DNA from: Puccinia triticina
Lineage: Eukaryota > Basidiomycota > Pucciniomycetes > Pucciniales > Pucciniaceae
Assembly: GCF_026914185.1 (NCBI RefSeq)
Contig: NC_070561.1
Coordinates: forward strand, 5,022,001-5,086,000
Length of the DNA stretch: 64,000 nucleotides
Direction: 5' to 3'
The notes beneath the pieces are model-generated. The model was not told where the DNA came from. It was given only the letters and a program-made list of their open reading frames with translations, and made no database searches. This document shows positions 1-11,019 of this stretch, in pieces (positions within the stretch are counted from its first letter, which is position 1; each line of letters opens with the position of its first letter). A program made the translations under genes and the position numbers.

Positions 1-437
1 TCCATCAGTACAGAAATCCTGTTGAGGAGATTTTCTGAATTCATTCACAAACCCTAGTTAATCTGAGGCTCACCTGGACTTGTCCCAGAATTCTAACTCC
101 CTTGGGACAAAATTTAGCAGCTGAAGAATGTGTCACACAAATTTACACATGTGCGCTGGTGTGTCACATTTTTCATCACTGAGCCAAGTGATTTCAACCT
201 GAGTGCTCATGCAGAGCCAGGGGCTTAGGTGGACCCTTCAAAAATTGTTTATAACATTCAGCCATATGTACACAAATGATTTTGGGGATATTTTCTAAAT
301 TCATACACAACTTCTGAGTAAGATGAGGTTTTTTCCGCTGGAATTTTACCTGAACTTCAAATATTTTGTGAAAAAATTCAGTAACTAAGAATGTGTCACA
401 CAAACTGACAGGTGTATCTTTTTGTGTACCACTAACA
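1..437. other. no gene seen
   Basis: AT-rich sequence with no convincing coding region. Short open frames here lack family resemblance. Confidence 0.5.
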
Positions 438-3400
438 TATCTCAAGCTTTTTGGGATTTATGATAAACACATGATAGAATGAAATATATAGATCTGGCAC
501 TTTGCACCCGGGTACCCGCAGCGGGTGCAGGTACCTTCATGCATTTTGTGGACACCTGAACCTGCTGGCTGTTACCTGTGTACTTCCACAAGGAACCACT
601 CACAGGTACCTAGTCCCTGCCAATGGGCACTAGGGGCAAGCAGAGCTGTGCAGAATGGTGATTTTTGCGCAGGTACCTGCCTGAATTTGGACCCAGATTG
701 AGCACCTGCACCCGCACCCAGCGGATACCTGCGCACTTCCACAGGTACTCTCCCGCAGGTGCCAAGTACCCACCAACATATGATAGGGTCCATCTCTAGA
801 AATATCTGATTCCTGTGGTAAATACCTTGTTTCTGCCAAGTATTTGATATTACTTTGCAAGGTAGTTGAAAAGAGTGCCGGGGCACTATTCAGAGTGCCG
901 GGGCACTATTCATAGTGCCAGAGGCACTATTCAGAGTGCCGGGGCACTATTCATAGTGCCAGAGGCACTATTCAGAGTGCCGGGGCACTATTCATAGTGC
1001 CAGAGGCACTATTCAGAGTGCCGGGGCACTATTCATAGTGCCAGAGGCACTATTCAGAGTGCCGGGGCACTATTCATAGTGCCAGAGGCACTATTCAGAG
1101 TGCCGGGGCACTATTCATAGTGCCAGAGGCACTATTCAGAGTGCCGGGGCACTATTCATAGTGCCAGAGGCACTATTCAGAGTGCCGGGGCACTATTCAT
1201 AGTGCCAGAGGCACTATTCAGAGTGCCGGGGCACTATTCATAGTGCCAGAGGCACTATTCAGAGTGCCGGGGCACTATTCATAGTGCCAGAGGCACTATT
1301 CAGAGTGCCGGGGCACTATTCATAGTGCCAGAGGCACTATTCAGAGTGCCGGGGCACTATTCATAGTGCCAGAGGCACTATTCAGAGTGCCGGGGCACTA
1401 TTCAGAGTGCCGGGGCACTATTCATAGTGCCAGAGGCACTATTCAGAGTGCCGGGGCACTATTCATAGTGCCAGAGGCACTATTCAGAGTGCCGGGGCAC
1501 TATTCATAGTGCCAGAGGCACTATTCAGAGTGCCGGGGCACTATTCATAGTGCCAGAGGCACTATTCAGAGTGCCGGGGCACTATTCATAGTGCCAGAGG
1601 CACTATTCAGAGTGCCGGGGCACTATTCATAGTGCCAGAGGCACTATTCAGAGTGCCGGGGCACTATTCATAGTGCCAGAGGCACTATTCAGAGTGCCGG
1701 GGCACTATTCATAGTGCCAGAGGCACTATTCAGAGTGCCGGGGCACTATTCATAGTGCCAGAGGCACTATTCAGAGTGCCGGGGCACTATTCATAGTGCC
1801 AGAGGCACTATTCAGAGTGCCGGGGCACTATTCATAGTGCCAGAGGCACTATTCAGAGTGCCGGGGCACTATTCATAGTGCCAGAGGCACTATTCATAGT
1901 GCCAGAGGCACTATTCAGAGTGCCGGGGCACTATTCATAGTGCCAGAGGCACTATTCAGAGTGCCGGGGCACTATTCATAGTGCCAGAGGCACTATTCAG
2001 AGTGCCGGGGCACTATTCATAGTGCCAGAGGCACTATTCAGAGTGCCGGGGCACTATTCAGAGTGCCGGGGCACTATTCATAGTGCCAGAGGCACTATTC
2101 AGAGTGCCGGGGCACTATTCATAGTGCCAGAGGCACTATTCAGAGTGCCGGGGCACTATTCATAGTGCCAGAGGCACTATTCAGAGTGCCGGGGCACTAT
2201 TCATAGTGCCAGAGGCACTATTCAGAGTGCCGGGGCACTATTCATAGTGCCAGAGGCACTATTCAGAGTGCCGGGGCACTATTCATAGTGCCAGAGGCAC
2301 TATTCAGAGTGCCGGGGCACTATTCATAGTGCCAGAGGCACTATTCAGAGTGCCGGGGCACTATTCATAGTGCCAGAGGCACTATTCAGAGTGCCGGGGC
2401 ACTATTCATAGTGCCAGAGGCACTATTCAGAGTGCCGGGGCACTATTCATAGTGCCAGAGGCACTATTCAGAGTGCCGGGGCACTATTCATAGTGCCAGA
2501 GGCACTATTCAGAGTGCCGGGGCACTATTCAGAGTGCCGGGGCACTATTCATAGTGCCAGAGGCACTATTCAGAGTGCCGGGGCACTATTCATAGTGCCA
2601 GAGGCACTATTCAGAGTGCCGGGGCACTATTCATAGTGCCAGAGGCACTATTCAGAGTGCCGGGGCACTATTCATAGTGCCAGAGGCACTATTCAGAGTG
2701 CCGGGGCACTATTCATAGTGCCAGAGGCACTATTCAGAGTGCCGGGGCACTATTCATAGTGCCAGAGGCACTATTCAGAGTGCCGGGGCACTATTCATAG
2801 TGCCAGAGGCACTATTCAGAGTGCCGGGGCACTATTCATAGTGCCAGAGGCACTATTCAGAGTGCCGGGGCACTATTCATAGTGCCAGAGGCACTATTCA
2901 GAGTGCCGGGGCACTATTCATAGTGCCAGAGGCACTATTCAGAGTGCCGGGGCACTATTCATAGTGCCAGAGGCACTATTCAGAGTGCCGGGGCACTATT
3001 CATAGTGCCAGAGGCACTATTCAGAGTGCCGGGGCACTATTCATAGTGCCAGAGGCACTATTCAGAGTGCCGGGGCACTATTCATAGTGCCAGAGGCACT
3101 ATTCAGAGTGCCGGGGCACTATTCATAGTGCCAGAGGCACTATTCAGAGTGCCGGGGCACTATTCATAGTGCCAGAGGCACTATTCAGAGTGCCGGGGCA
3201 CTATTCATAGTGCCAGAGGCACTATTCAGAGTGCCGGGGCACTATTCATAGTGCCAGAGGCACTATTCAGAGTGCCGGGGCACTATTCATAGTGCCAGAG
3301 GCACTATTCAGAGTGCCGGGGCACTATTCATAGTGCCAGAGGCACTATTCAGAGTGCCGGGGCACTATTCATAGTGCCAGAGGCACTATTCAGAGTGCCG

Positions 3401-4677
3401 GGGCACTATTCATAGTGCCAGAGGCACTATTCAGAGTGCCGGGGCACTATTCATAGTGCCAGAGGCACTATTCAGAGTGCCGGGGCACTATTCATAGTGC
3501 CAGAGGCACTATTCAGAGTGCCGGGGCACTATTCATAGTGCCAGAGGCACTATTCAGAGTGCCGGGGCACTATTCATAGTGCCAGAGGCACTATTCAGAG
3601 TGCCGGGGCACTATTCATAGTGCCAGAGGCACTATTCAGAGTGCCGGGGCACTATTCATAGTGCCAGAGGCACTATTCAGAGTGCCGGGGCACTATTCAT
3701 AGTGCCAGAGGCACTATTCAGAGTGCCGGGGCACTATTCATAGTGCCAGAGGCACTATTCAGAGTGCCGGGGCACTATTCATAGTGCCAGAGGCACTATT
3801 CAGAGTGCCGGGGCACTATTCATAGTGCCAGAGGCACTATTCAGAGTGCCGGGGCACTATTCATAGTGCCAGAGGCACTATTCAGAGTGCCGGGGCACTA
3901 TTCATAGTGCCAGAGGCACTATTCAGAGTGCCGGGGCACTATTCATAGTGCCAGAGGCACTATTCAGAGTGCCGGGGCACTATTCATAGTGCCAGAGGCA
4001 CTATTCAGAGTGCCGGGGCACTATTCATAGTGCCAGAGGCACTATTCAGAGTGCCGGGGCACTATTCATAGTGCCAGAGGCACTATTCAGAGTGCCGGGG
4101 CACTATTCATAGTGCCAGAGGCACTATTCAGAGTGCCGGGGCACTATTCATAGTGCCAGAGGCACTATTCAGAGTGCCGGGGCACTATTCATAGTGCCAG
4201 AGGCACTATTCAGAGTGCCGGGGCACTATTCATAGTGCCAGAGGCACTATTCAGAGTGCCGGGGCACTATTCATAGTGCCAGAGGCACTATTCAGAGTGC
4301 CGGGGCACTATTCATAGTGCCAGAGGCACTATTGTGGGTACTTGGCACCTGCGGGAGAGTACCTGTGGAAGTGCGCAGGTATCCGCTGGGTGCGGGTGCA
4401 GGTGCTCAGTCTGGGTCTAAATTCAGGCAGGTACCTGCACAAAAATCACCATTCTGTACAGCTCTGCTTGCCCCTAGTGCCCATTGGTGGGGACTAGGTA
4501 CCTGTGGGTGGGTCCTTGTGCAAGTACACAGGTAACAGCCAGAAGGTTCAGGTGTCCATTCTGGGTCAAAATTCATGAAGGTACCTGCACCCGCTGCGGG
4601 TACCCGGGTGCAAAGTGCCAGCTCTATATATTTCATTCTATCATGTGTTTATCATAAATCCCAAAAAGCTTGAGATA
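438..4677. mobile_element. Inverted-repeat (foldback-like) element filled by a satellite array
   Basis: The outer arms, about 438-774 and 4334-4677, are imperfect inverted copies of each other over roughly 340 bp. Both carry the end TATCTCAAGCTTTTTGGG, then an AT-rich stretch, then a GC-rich stretch with repeated GGTACC and GGGTAC words. Between them lie about 100 bp of unique sequence on the left and then the 41-bp satellite array. No transposase is encoded. I found no clear target-site duplication: the flanks cactaaca and aaatagtt differ. It could be a non-autonomous foldback element whose interior expanded by unequal exchange. Confidence 0.7.
874..4333. repeat. Satellite array of 41-bp dimeric palindromic units, about 84 copies
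   Basis: The unit joins a 20-bp monomer beginning AGTGCCGGGGCACT and a 21-bp monomer beginning AGTGCCAGAGGCACT, linked by ATTCAT and ATTCAG spacers. Each monomer contains a 6-bp inverted repeat (AGTGCC/GGCACT) around a 2- or 3-base loop, so a single strand could form a row of about 170 small hairpins. The array is almost perfectly homogeneous. The alternation is broken by doubled monomers near 874-910, 1400, 1890, 2050 and 2530, which look like unequal crossover scars. There is no coding capacity. Confidence 0.97.
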
Positions 4678-5049
4678 AAATAGTTCCAGTAAGAACTAGA
4701 GTAAAGTTGGAGCTGGTTTTCAATTGAATTCAACTTCTTTCCAAAGTGCCTTCAGCTCAATTGAGCATAAGTTAAACATAAATTCATCACAAATTCAGCA
4801 TAAATTGAGGCTCAAGTTCCAGGATATATCTAACAGGGTTCTTAAACAATATTGTGTGATGGCACTTGCACACAAGTGCCAAGCAAACTCCCATGGTGTA
4901 ATTATCTTCTCAAAAACTTACAGTCTTTTTCCTAGTCTATATAAAAAACAGTGGGCTGTAATGTTACCTGTAATTGGGAACATAACTGTAACATAACCAT
5001 TAAAGTTACATTATCTGTTAATCATGGATATCTTAATTTTAGTTATTAC
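4678..5049. other. no gene seen
   Basis: AT-rich spacer. Sequence near 4960-5020 has GTTAC/GTAAC words like the GTTAC-type MITEs elsewhere in the window, possibly a relic. Confidence 0.4.
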
Positions 5050-5496
5050 TAGAGGCCAAGGCGGCTACGTTGCTGTAAGTTTGGAACCCAGAACCAAAGC
5101 ATTCCTCCCCTCTTTCAAAGTAACCCATCGTCTTTTAGCTTCAGTTTTTTGACAAACCTGCTCCAACCAACACCTGTGAGAATTAATGGGAACATAATTT
5201 CTTTGACTAAGCAGGTGGTGTAGTTTCTAGGACCTCTCCCTTTCAGAATCACAGATGGGAGAGATAAAACATGAAGTGCTCACATCTCAACTATGGTCTA
5301 TCATATCTTGAGATCTTCAGTGCAGAAATTCTCCATGTGCTCATATTCTGTTTTCTCAAGAAAGATCATAACACACACTTGAATTCCAAAATCCCACTTT
5401 CTTAAATCCACAGAATTCTAGATCTGTAGATCTAAGTTTTGGGGTGTTTTTTTCTCACAAAAAGGGGCAAAACTTACCCCTTAATCTCACTTGGCA

Positions 5497-5690
5497 CGTT
5501 GAATATCCCCGAAGACCCAAAGGCCCTATGGATGACCCTCCAGCTGTGCCGGAGCAACGAGCAAAAGTGGGCCGGTTGGTAAGCTGTCCAGGGAGGGCCT
5601 AACCAAGCAGCTAGGGGGCGGACAAAACCGAATCCCCTGCGGATCAATGGTCCCACTTCCCTCCCCTTATATACCCACCAGCACCACCGC
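5497..5690 (+). promoter_or_regulatory. Promoter-like block with TATATA box, duplicated at 30437-30655
   Basis: About 150 bp, from the region AATATCCCCGAAGACCC to CCTTATATACCC, matches the reverse complement of 30437-30655 with scattered differences. Both copies end in a TATA-like word (TATATA at 5668-5673 here, TAAATA there) followed by CCCA and then C-rich, cAC-rich leader sequence. Conservation of the block together with its TATA box suggests a core promoter that travels with an element family. Confidence 0.5.
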
Positions 5691-5699
5691 ACCACACCT

Positions 5700-7440
5700 C
5701 TCGCCACACCACGCCTCGCCAACCCGTAACTGCCACGGGGACGCTACTCATACCACGCCCGCCCATTGCCCTGGCGAAACACCACCCAAGACCGCCCCAC
5801 GCCACGCCTTGCTCGGTGCCCGGCGCGAGGGCCAAGCCCTACCTCCGCCCGGGCTCGTCCACTCCCTTCGCCGGACACACCTCGCGCGAGTTCTTCCGGC
5901 ACGAGCCTGCCCAGTTTCCAGCAGGGGGGTATGAGCAGATCGACTGGTCTGCGGGAGGAGGGGCCGTCTCCCTGCAGAAATCAGCAGGCGCGTATGGCGG
6001 GGGGATGGTGTATGGCTCGGCGTATGGCGGGAGCGCGACGCTGGACTGCCAGCCGCTGGTCTATCCGCCCAGCCACTCGTCCTTCAACCCCTACCACAGC
6101 TTCGCCAGTCTAGTGGAACCGACCCCTGCGTACCCGCTGCTGGCCGAGCAGCAGCCCGCCCTGGGCGAGTTCCGGAGCTTCTCGATGCCGCCGACCGAGC
6201 AGCAAGCCTACCAGCATGCGACTAATGGACGACAAAGGGGAGGACAACAACCTGAAGCAGCGAGTAGCTGTGAGTAACCGCGAACAGTCAATGAGACTGG
6301 TGAAGATGAGCACACCTGAAGCAGCGAGTAGCTGTGAGTAACCGCGAACAGTCAATGAGACTGGTGAAGATGAGCACACCTGAGACCGGAGGATGGAAGG
6401 TGTGGAGAGGTTTGAATTGAGCAATTGTGAGATGAAAAACAATAACGAAGATGATGAATACATGAACCAACCTGAAGCAGCGAGTAGCTGTGAGTAACCG
6501 CGAACAGTCGATGAGACTGGTGAAGATGAGCACACCTAAAACAATGATGAAGAAAACAATATGGAAACCAGATGATGAGTGAAGAAATAGCCAAAGAAAA
6601 CAAGAAATACACTGCATACCTGAGACCGGAGGATGGAAGGTGTGGAGAGGTTTGAATTGAGCAATTGTGAGATGAAAAACAATAACGAAGATGATGAATA
6701 CATGAACCAACCTGAAGCAGCGAGTAGCTGTGAGTAACCGCGAACAGTCGATGAGACTGGTGAAGATGAGCACACCTAAAACAATGATGAAGAAAACAAT
6801 ATGGAAACCAGATGATGAGTGAAGAAATAGCCAAAGAAAACAAGAAATACACTGCATACCTGAGACCGGAGGATGGAAGGTGTGGAGAGGTTTGAATTGA
6901 GCAATTGTGAGATGAAAAACAATAACGAAGATGATAAGGAACAACAGAGAGAAACTAAGTTGATATATATAGTCTACGTTAGGGTTTGTGGGTCTCATCA
7001 TTGAGATTCAAACCTAAGTCATCAACGGTCCGCAGTACAGTGCATGAGAGGCCGTCCGGCTTACTTAAGCCTCAATAGCGACCAACTTCGCGCCCTCCGC
7101 CGCGGGTGCCAGCCGAGCGGCCAGCCAGCAGCAGTACACCGAGACGGACGGCTATGGCCAGCCGGCCTGGCAGACCGGCCTCCACGCGTCCGCTTCCGAG
7201 CCCAGCGTGCTCTTCCCCGCTTCTTCCGACGCCGACGGCGCGGGCCCGCTCGGCTGGCCCAGCAGCACCAGATGGCAGCCCAGTTAGAAAACAAAGTGCT
7301 ACTGCTTGCCCCCCGCCGAGCTCGCCCGGGAGCCCTCCGGCGTCCGTCGCCGCAAGACCATGTGCAGGGTTGGCCAGGCCCGCCGCGCCGCCAAGCCCCA
7401 AGCAATTGTCTCAAATAATAACGCAGAAATACTCTCAGGC
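5700..7440 (+). pseudogene. GC-rich exon fragments of an unidentified protein
   Basis: Two GC-rich stretches read as plausible protein. The first, about 5830-6235, is rich in Gly, Tyr, Ser and Pro and contains the words YEQIDW, YGGSATLDC and PYHSFASL. The second, about 7110-7425, contains QQQYTETDGYGQPAW and, further on, a basic segment with RRRKTMCRVGQARRAAK. The second stretch has an in-frame TAG at about 7288, and the two are separated by the minisatellite, which would have to be intronic. I do not recognise the protein. The GC content is far above the flanks, which fits capture of a foreign or host exon. Confidence 0.35.
6251..6940. repeat. Minisatellite: 65-bp and 240-bp tandem units
   Basis: A 65-bp unit beginning CCTGAAGCAGCGAGTAG occurs twice in tandem at 6251-6380. 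A composite 240-bp unit follows, repeated at exactly 240-bp spacing (for example 6421 against 6661, and 6541 against 6781). The last copy diverges after about 6932. It lies between the two GC-rich exon-like stretches. Confidence 0.9.
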
Positions 7441-7835
7441 TGTATGGTCTTGCAAGACTTACTATTTTCCAAGTGATAAAGATACTTTGATATGGTCTCT
7501 GACATTTTGTGTTGATCTGTCTCTGAAGTTTTGTGTGGATTTCTGAATCCAAAACATGAATTCAATTGAGATGAGAAGTGTGGTTTAAATTATCTTAAAA
7601 GAATCATACTTTGCAATTAATGAAAGTTCAGAAATCCAGTATTATTGGCTGAGGCAACACTCTTGACATAAAAATTGAAAGTGTGATTTTGGAGGGTGCA
7701 ATTGTTTGGGATGAATCCTTGAACTGAAGGCATGTAATTTTCTCAGGGTACCAGCCTTTTGTTGAGGAAACTGTTTGGGGTAGGTTTTCATGTGAAGTTG
7801 TTTCCCCTGCAGCGGCGTAGCCGCCTTGGCCTCTA

Positions 7836-8097
7836 GTCATCAATTAAATTAGAGGATTGAAGTTACAACTCTTCTTTGCTGTGTGAACAATCTCAAGTAT
7901 ATATTATTGGTTTAGAGATTCACCCCTAGCTATGGGACCTCTCAGTAATTACTTTCATTATTCACTGTCTCCACAAATTGTTTTATTTGACCAATGGGCA
8001 CACATCTTTACCTACTTGGTGAGGATGAATCTTAATCTGCCCAGGAAAATTCATCCTGGGGCCAAGTGTCTTGCATCCACATTAGAGAATAACAATT
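7836..8097. other. no gene seen
   Basis: AT-rich spacer between two repeat elements. Confidence 0.4.
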
Positions 8098-8625
8098 TGG
8101 ACCCGGGTACCGGGTACGTTTTCTCCCCAAAGCAGGGACCAAATATTGCACCTGGCACCGCCTGGAGGGTACCAGCGGTACTTGGGGCGGGCACTGGCGG
8201 TAATTTGTGGCTTTTTCTCACGTACTTGGCGTATGGGACTGGGACACCACATCCCCAAAAGCTAGCTTGCCAAGAGGTATGTCTCTTGGCGAGCTGGTCA
8301 AAGTCCAGCTCGCCTAGATGAATACACACCTCTCGGAGGACTGGGCTTTGACCAGCTCACCGGGAAGAACACCCTTCGCGAGATGCTGTAAAAATTCAGC
8401 TCGCCAGTAGGTGTGTATTTCTCTCGGCGAGCTGGACAAAGTCCGGCTCGCTGGGTGGGATGTATTAGGCACGGGCTCCATCCCCTGCCACATTGGGAGG
8501 CACGTGAGCGGGTACCTCAGGCAGGACCCGGGTACCCCCCCACTTTTCACAAAAAAACAGGCACCCGGCACCACACGGCGGGTGTACGGCGGGCGCCGGC
8601 AGTGCCGGGTACCTAGAAACGGGTG
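8098..8625. repeat. MITE-like inverted repeat rich in GGGTACC
   Basis: The outer parts near 8100-8220 and 8480-8625 are diverged inverted copies with repeated GGTACC/CGGGTAC words. The centre, about 8270-8460, is a second inverted repeat built on GGCGAGCTGG and CCAGCTCGCC. Composition resembles the arms of the element at 438-4677. No coding capacity. Confidence 0.5.
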
Positions 8626-9085
8626 TTGGAATTTTGTTGAATTCCTCTTACTTTCACCTCTAAAACTTGTTTCATATCATTCCCAAGCATTGCCAGAATC
8701 TTTTTTAGTACAGAATTTATCACACCATGTAGTCTAGAACCGTGAGTAGTAGATAACATTTTGTAATACGCGTAGCAAGCATAGTCTCTGAGATAGTATA
8801 CTTGAAACTTGTTATGTGTTATCCTATTTTTGTTTTTTCTTCTAACCAAATGTTGGCCACTTGTTGTTAGTCTATTTAAACCTAGCATGCAACAAGAAAT
8901 TTCAAGATCATCGGTTCTCCTCCATTTCTCCGCGCCATTTCCTGAACCGCATCCGGTGAGATCTCCTACTCACTTACCCTTTTCTGTTGTTCTCTAAATG
9001 ACCCATCTCTTGCCTTTTCCTTTGATTCTGATCCTCAAAACTTTATATTCTAATAACGGGTCCAAACTGTTATTCCTTAATCCAC
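8626..9085. other. Possible upstream region of the following oxygenase relic
   Basis: Contains a TATA-like TATTTAAA at about 8872 followed by pyrimidine-rich sequence. No open reading frame of note. Confidence 0.25.
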
Positions 9086-10563
9086 ATGAAGATGAATCTT
9101 ATTAAGCAACTGAGCAAGAATTATCAAGGAGCCACTCTCCTTGCCAAGTGCTTAGAAAAACTCATCAAGTTGCATTCAGTTTGCATGCATGCTTTTTCTT
9201 TTTGTTTTCTTTTTGTCCTTTTTTTCAAAAAGTGTGATATGACATCAAGTTCACAGAAAGATTTCCAAAAACAAACGGGGAGCAGTTGAACAAAGAGGGG
9301 GAAGAGGAAAAGGAAGGGGGAGGACAAATACCAATCCTCAAGCATCTGATAATTACTGAGGAGATTTGTGAGGTTGGAGATGTCAAATTTCTCAATGGTG
9401 GCAAGGGTGATGAAGCTGATCAGGAGGAGGGAAAAGGTACAAATGCAAAGAATAAAGCAAGTGTCAGTGCCCAGGGGAAATCTCAAGACAGAAACTACTG
9501 AGATAAAGCAGTTTGAGAGGGCTGGAAAAGATTGCAATCAAGCTGATCCTCCAAGTTGGGAGGAGGTTGATTATTTCCAAGGGAAGGGTGGCAAAGATGA
9601 GGGAGGAAGCGTATATGTAGCTGAACAGACTGAGTATTAAAAAATTGTTAATCATGCTGAGAACCTCAACAATGGCCCGTCAAGCTTGACTGTGAGCCAA
9701 GACCATGGAGAAAACCAGTCAGAAACTGTGACATAGCAGTGTTTGGTGGGGGCGTTGCAGGGTTGGTTGGCGTAGGGAAGAGAAGGAGAGTTCTGCAACC
9801 AATCATCAATCTTGGGTTGAGTTTATTGGTGGTGACGGGGAACTCAAGGCAAAGGAAGAGTTGGAGGGAGGGGGAAATTCAATATCTCAGCCGCCATCTA
9901 ATTGAGCAATCCAAATTCCAGAATCCCAACACCTCAAATGGTCCAGCATACAATGGCCATCTTTTATTTTAGTTTGGCGTAAAGCATATGAAGCAAAGAC
10001 TACAATTGGAATAACGGGTATTTCAGAGAAGGTAGCTTGTGGTTGTGATGGCTGGGAAGAACTTCAAACTGGTCTGCCTGAAGTCAATTGATTTATTGGC
10101 AAACAATTTGAGGCCCTTTCTAAACCTCTGTTTGACAAAGTCAAAGAACATTGTCAGCCTTTGAATGCTCCTGGCTGGTCTCCAGATTTTGTCAAGGATC
10201 CTGAAGCTTTTACTTTTCACTTATCCTATACCCTCAACAATTTTTCAAACAACTGCCACACCAATCAAGACTCATCCCCCTACTGCTACACATTTTTCAC
10301 ATGACTCCCAATTGACAAATCTACTGGTGACTTAATCAAAGGCAAGCTAGACAGGCACAGTGGCGAATTTTCATTTCATAAAAATGGATTTGGTCTTGAT
10401 TTTTCAGGTTTTCAAGGTGTTGTTGAGTGTACATGGAAAGCTTCACACTATGCTCATCTACTCTCCCTTCCACTACTCTCATTTCTTCTTCACATACTTG
10501 ACTTGGTTACTCCTTCCAGCTCCCTGCCAAAACCCAAAGATTTTTGCAACTGATCAAAGATGA
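9086..10563 (+). pseudogene. Decayed Tet-like 2OG-Fe(II) oxygenase relic
   Basis: The clearest part is about 10100-10540, a nearly continuous frame. It begins around GKQFEALSKPLF, passes through NAPGWSPDFVKDPEAFTFHL and then the metal-site region with HTNQDSSP. An in-frame TGA at about 10300 falls where related proteins have Trp before LPIDKSTG. It continues with GEFSFHKNGFGLDFSGFQG and VVECTWKASHYAHL. This pattern (H-x-D/N, then P-I-x-x-x-T-G, then G-x-F-x-F, then W-x-A-x-x-x-x-H) matches the fungal Tet-like oxygenases and the better copy at 38506-39756. The usual HxD aspartate is Asn here. Upstream sequence (9286-9640) is acidic and broken. Function is presumably lost. Confidence 0.6.
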
Positions 10564-11019
10564 GTACTGCAAAAAAAAAATGAAGACTGGGTTCCTTTAA
10601 AGCTGAACTACTTCATGATTCACTTGCATATCCTAAAAAATCCAAAAGAAAAAATATTGAAGATTCACTTGTCAAGCTGGAAAAAAAAGGAAAAAAAAAT
10701 CATTCAGAGCTCATGTATTGGTCTGCAAATAATCCTGTTTTGATGAGTTTAATTTGAGTTATTATCTTGATGTGTTTTGTTTTTTAAAATGATAAAAACA
10801 AAGTTGATGATAATTGCGGGATTCAAAGTCAACCCACGCATGCCACTTGTAAGGCAAGGCAAGCCGGCGTTCAACTCAAATGTTGAACGTTGACTTGCAG
10901 TCTCCCCGCAAAACTGGGTTATGCAAAGTGACCTGCATGCACACGCGGGTATACTTTGAAACCCCCTAATATTCAACTAATTCAAAATCCAAGTCATATG
11001 AAAAAAGAATAGTGAGTTA
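10564..11019. other. no gene seen
   Basis: AT-rich spacer with A-runs. A patch near 10830-10960 is richer in G and C but has no recognisable coding content. Confidence 0.4.

Larger units (their letters stand above)
5050..7835. mobile_element. TAGAGG-ended hAT-like non-autonomous element carrying GC-rich gene fragments
   Basis: The left end starts TAGAGGCCAAGGCGGC and the right end is its inverted copy ending GCCGCCTTGGCCTCTA. TAGNGG ends are typical of the hAT superfamily. The flanking 8-mers gttattac and gtcatcaa agree at five positions; two of the three differences are C/T, so this may be an old duplication. No transposase is present. The interior holds a TATA-containing block shared with 30437-30655, GC-rich exon-like sequence and a minisatellite. 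This resembles Pack-type elements that capture host sequence, but that reading is an inference. Confidence 0.55.

Noticed and set aside
874..4333. CRISPR-like array
   Set aside because: Regular short repeats, but there are no unique spacers and the DNA is eukaryotic. It is a satellite of palindromic units.
6288..7001. Long minus-strand open frame of 237 codons
   Set aside because: It reads through the 240-bp minisatellite and owes its length to a repeat unit divisible by three. No protein-like features beyond the repetition.
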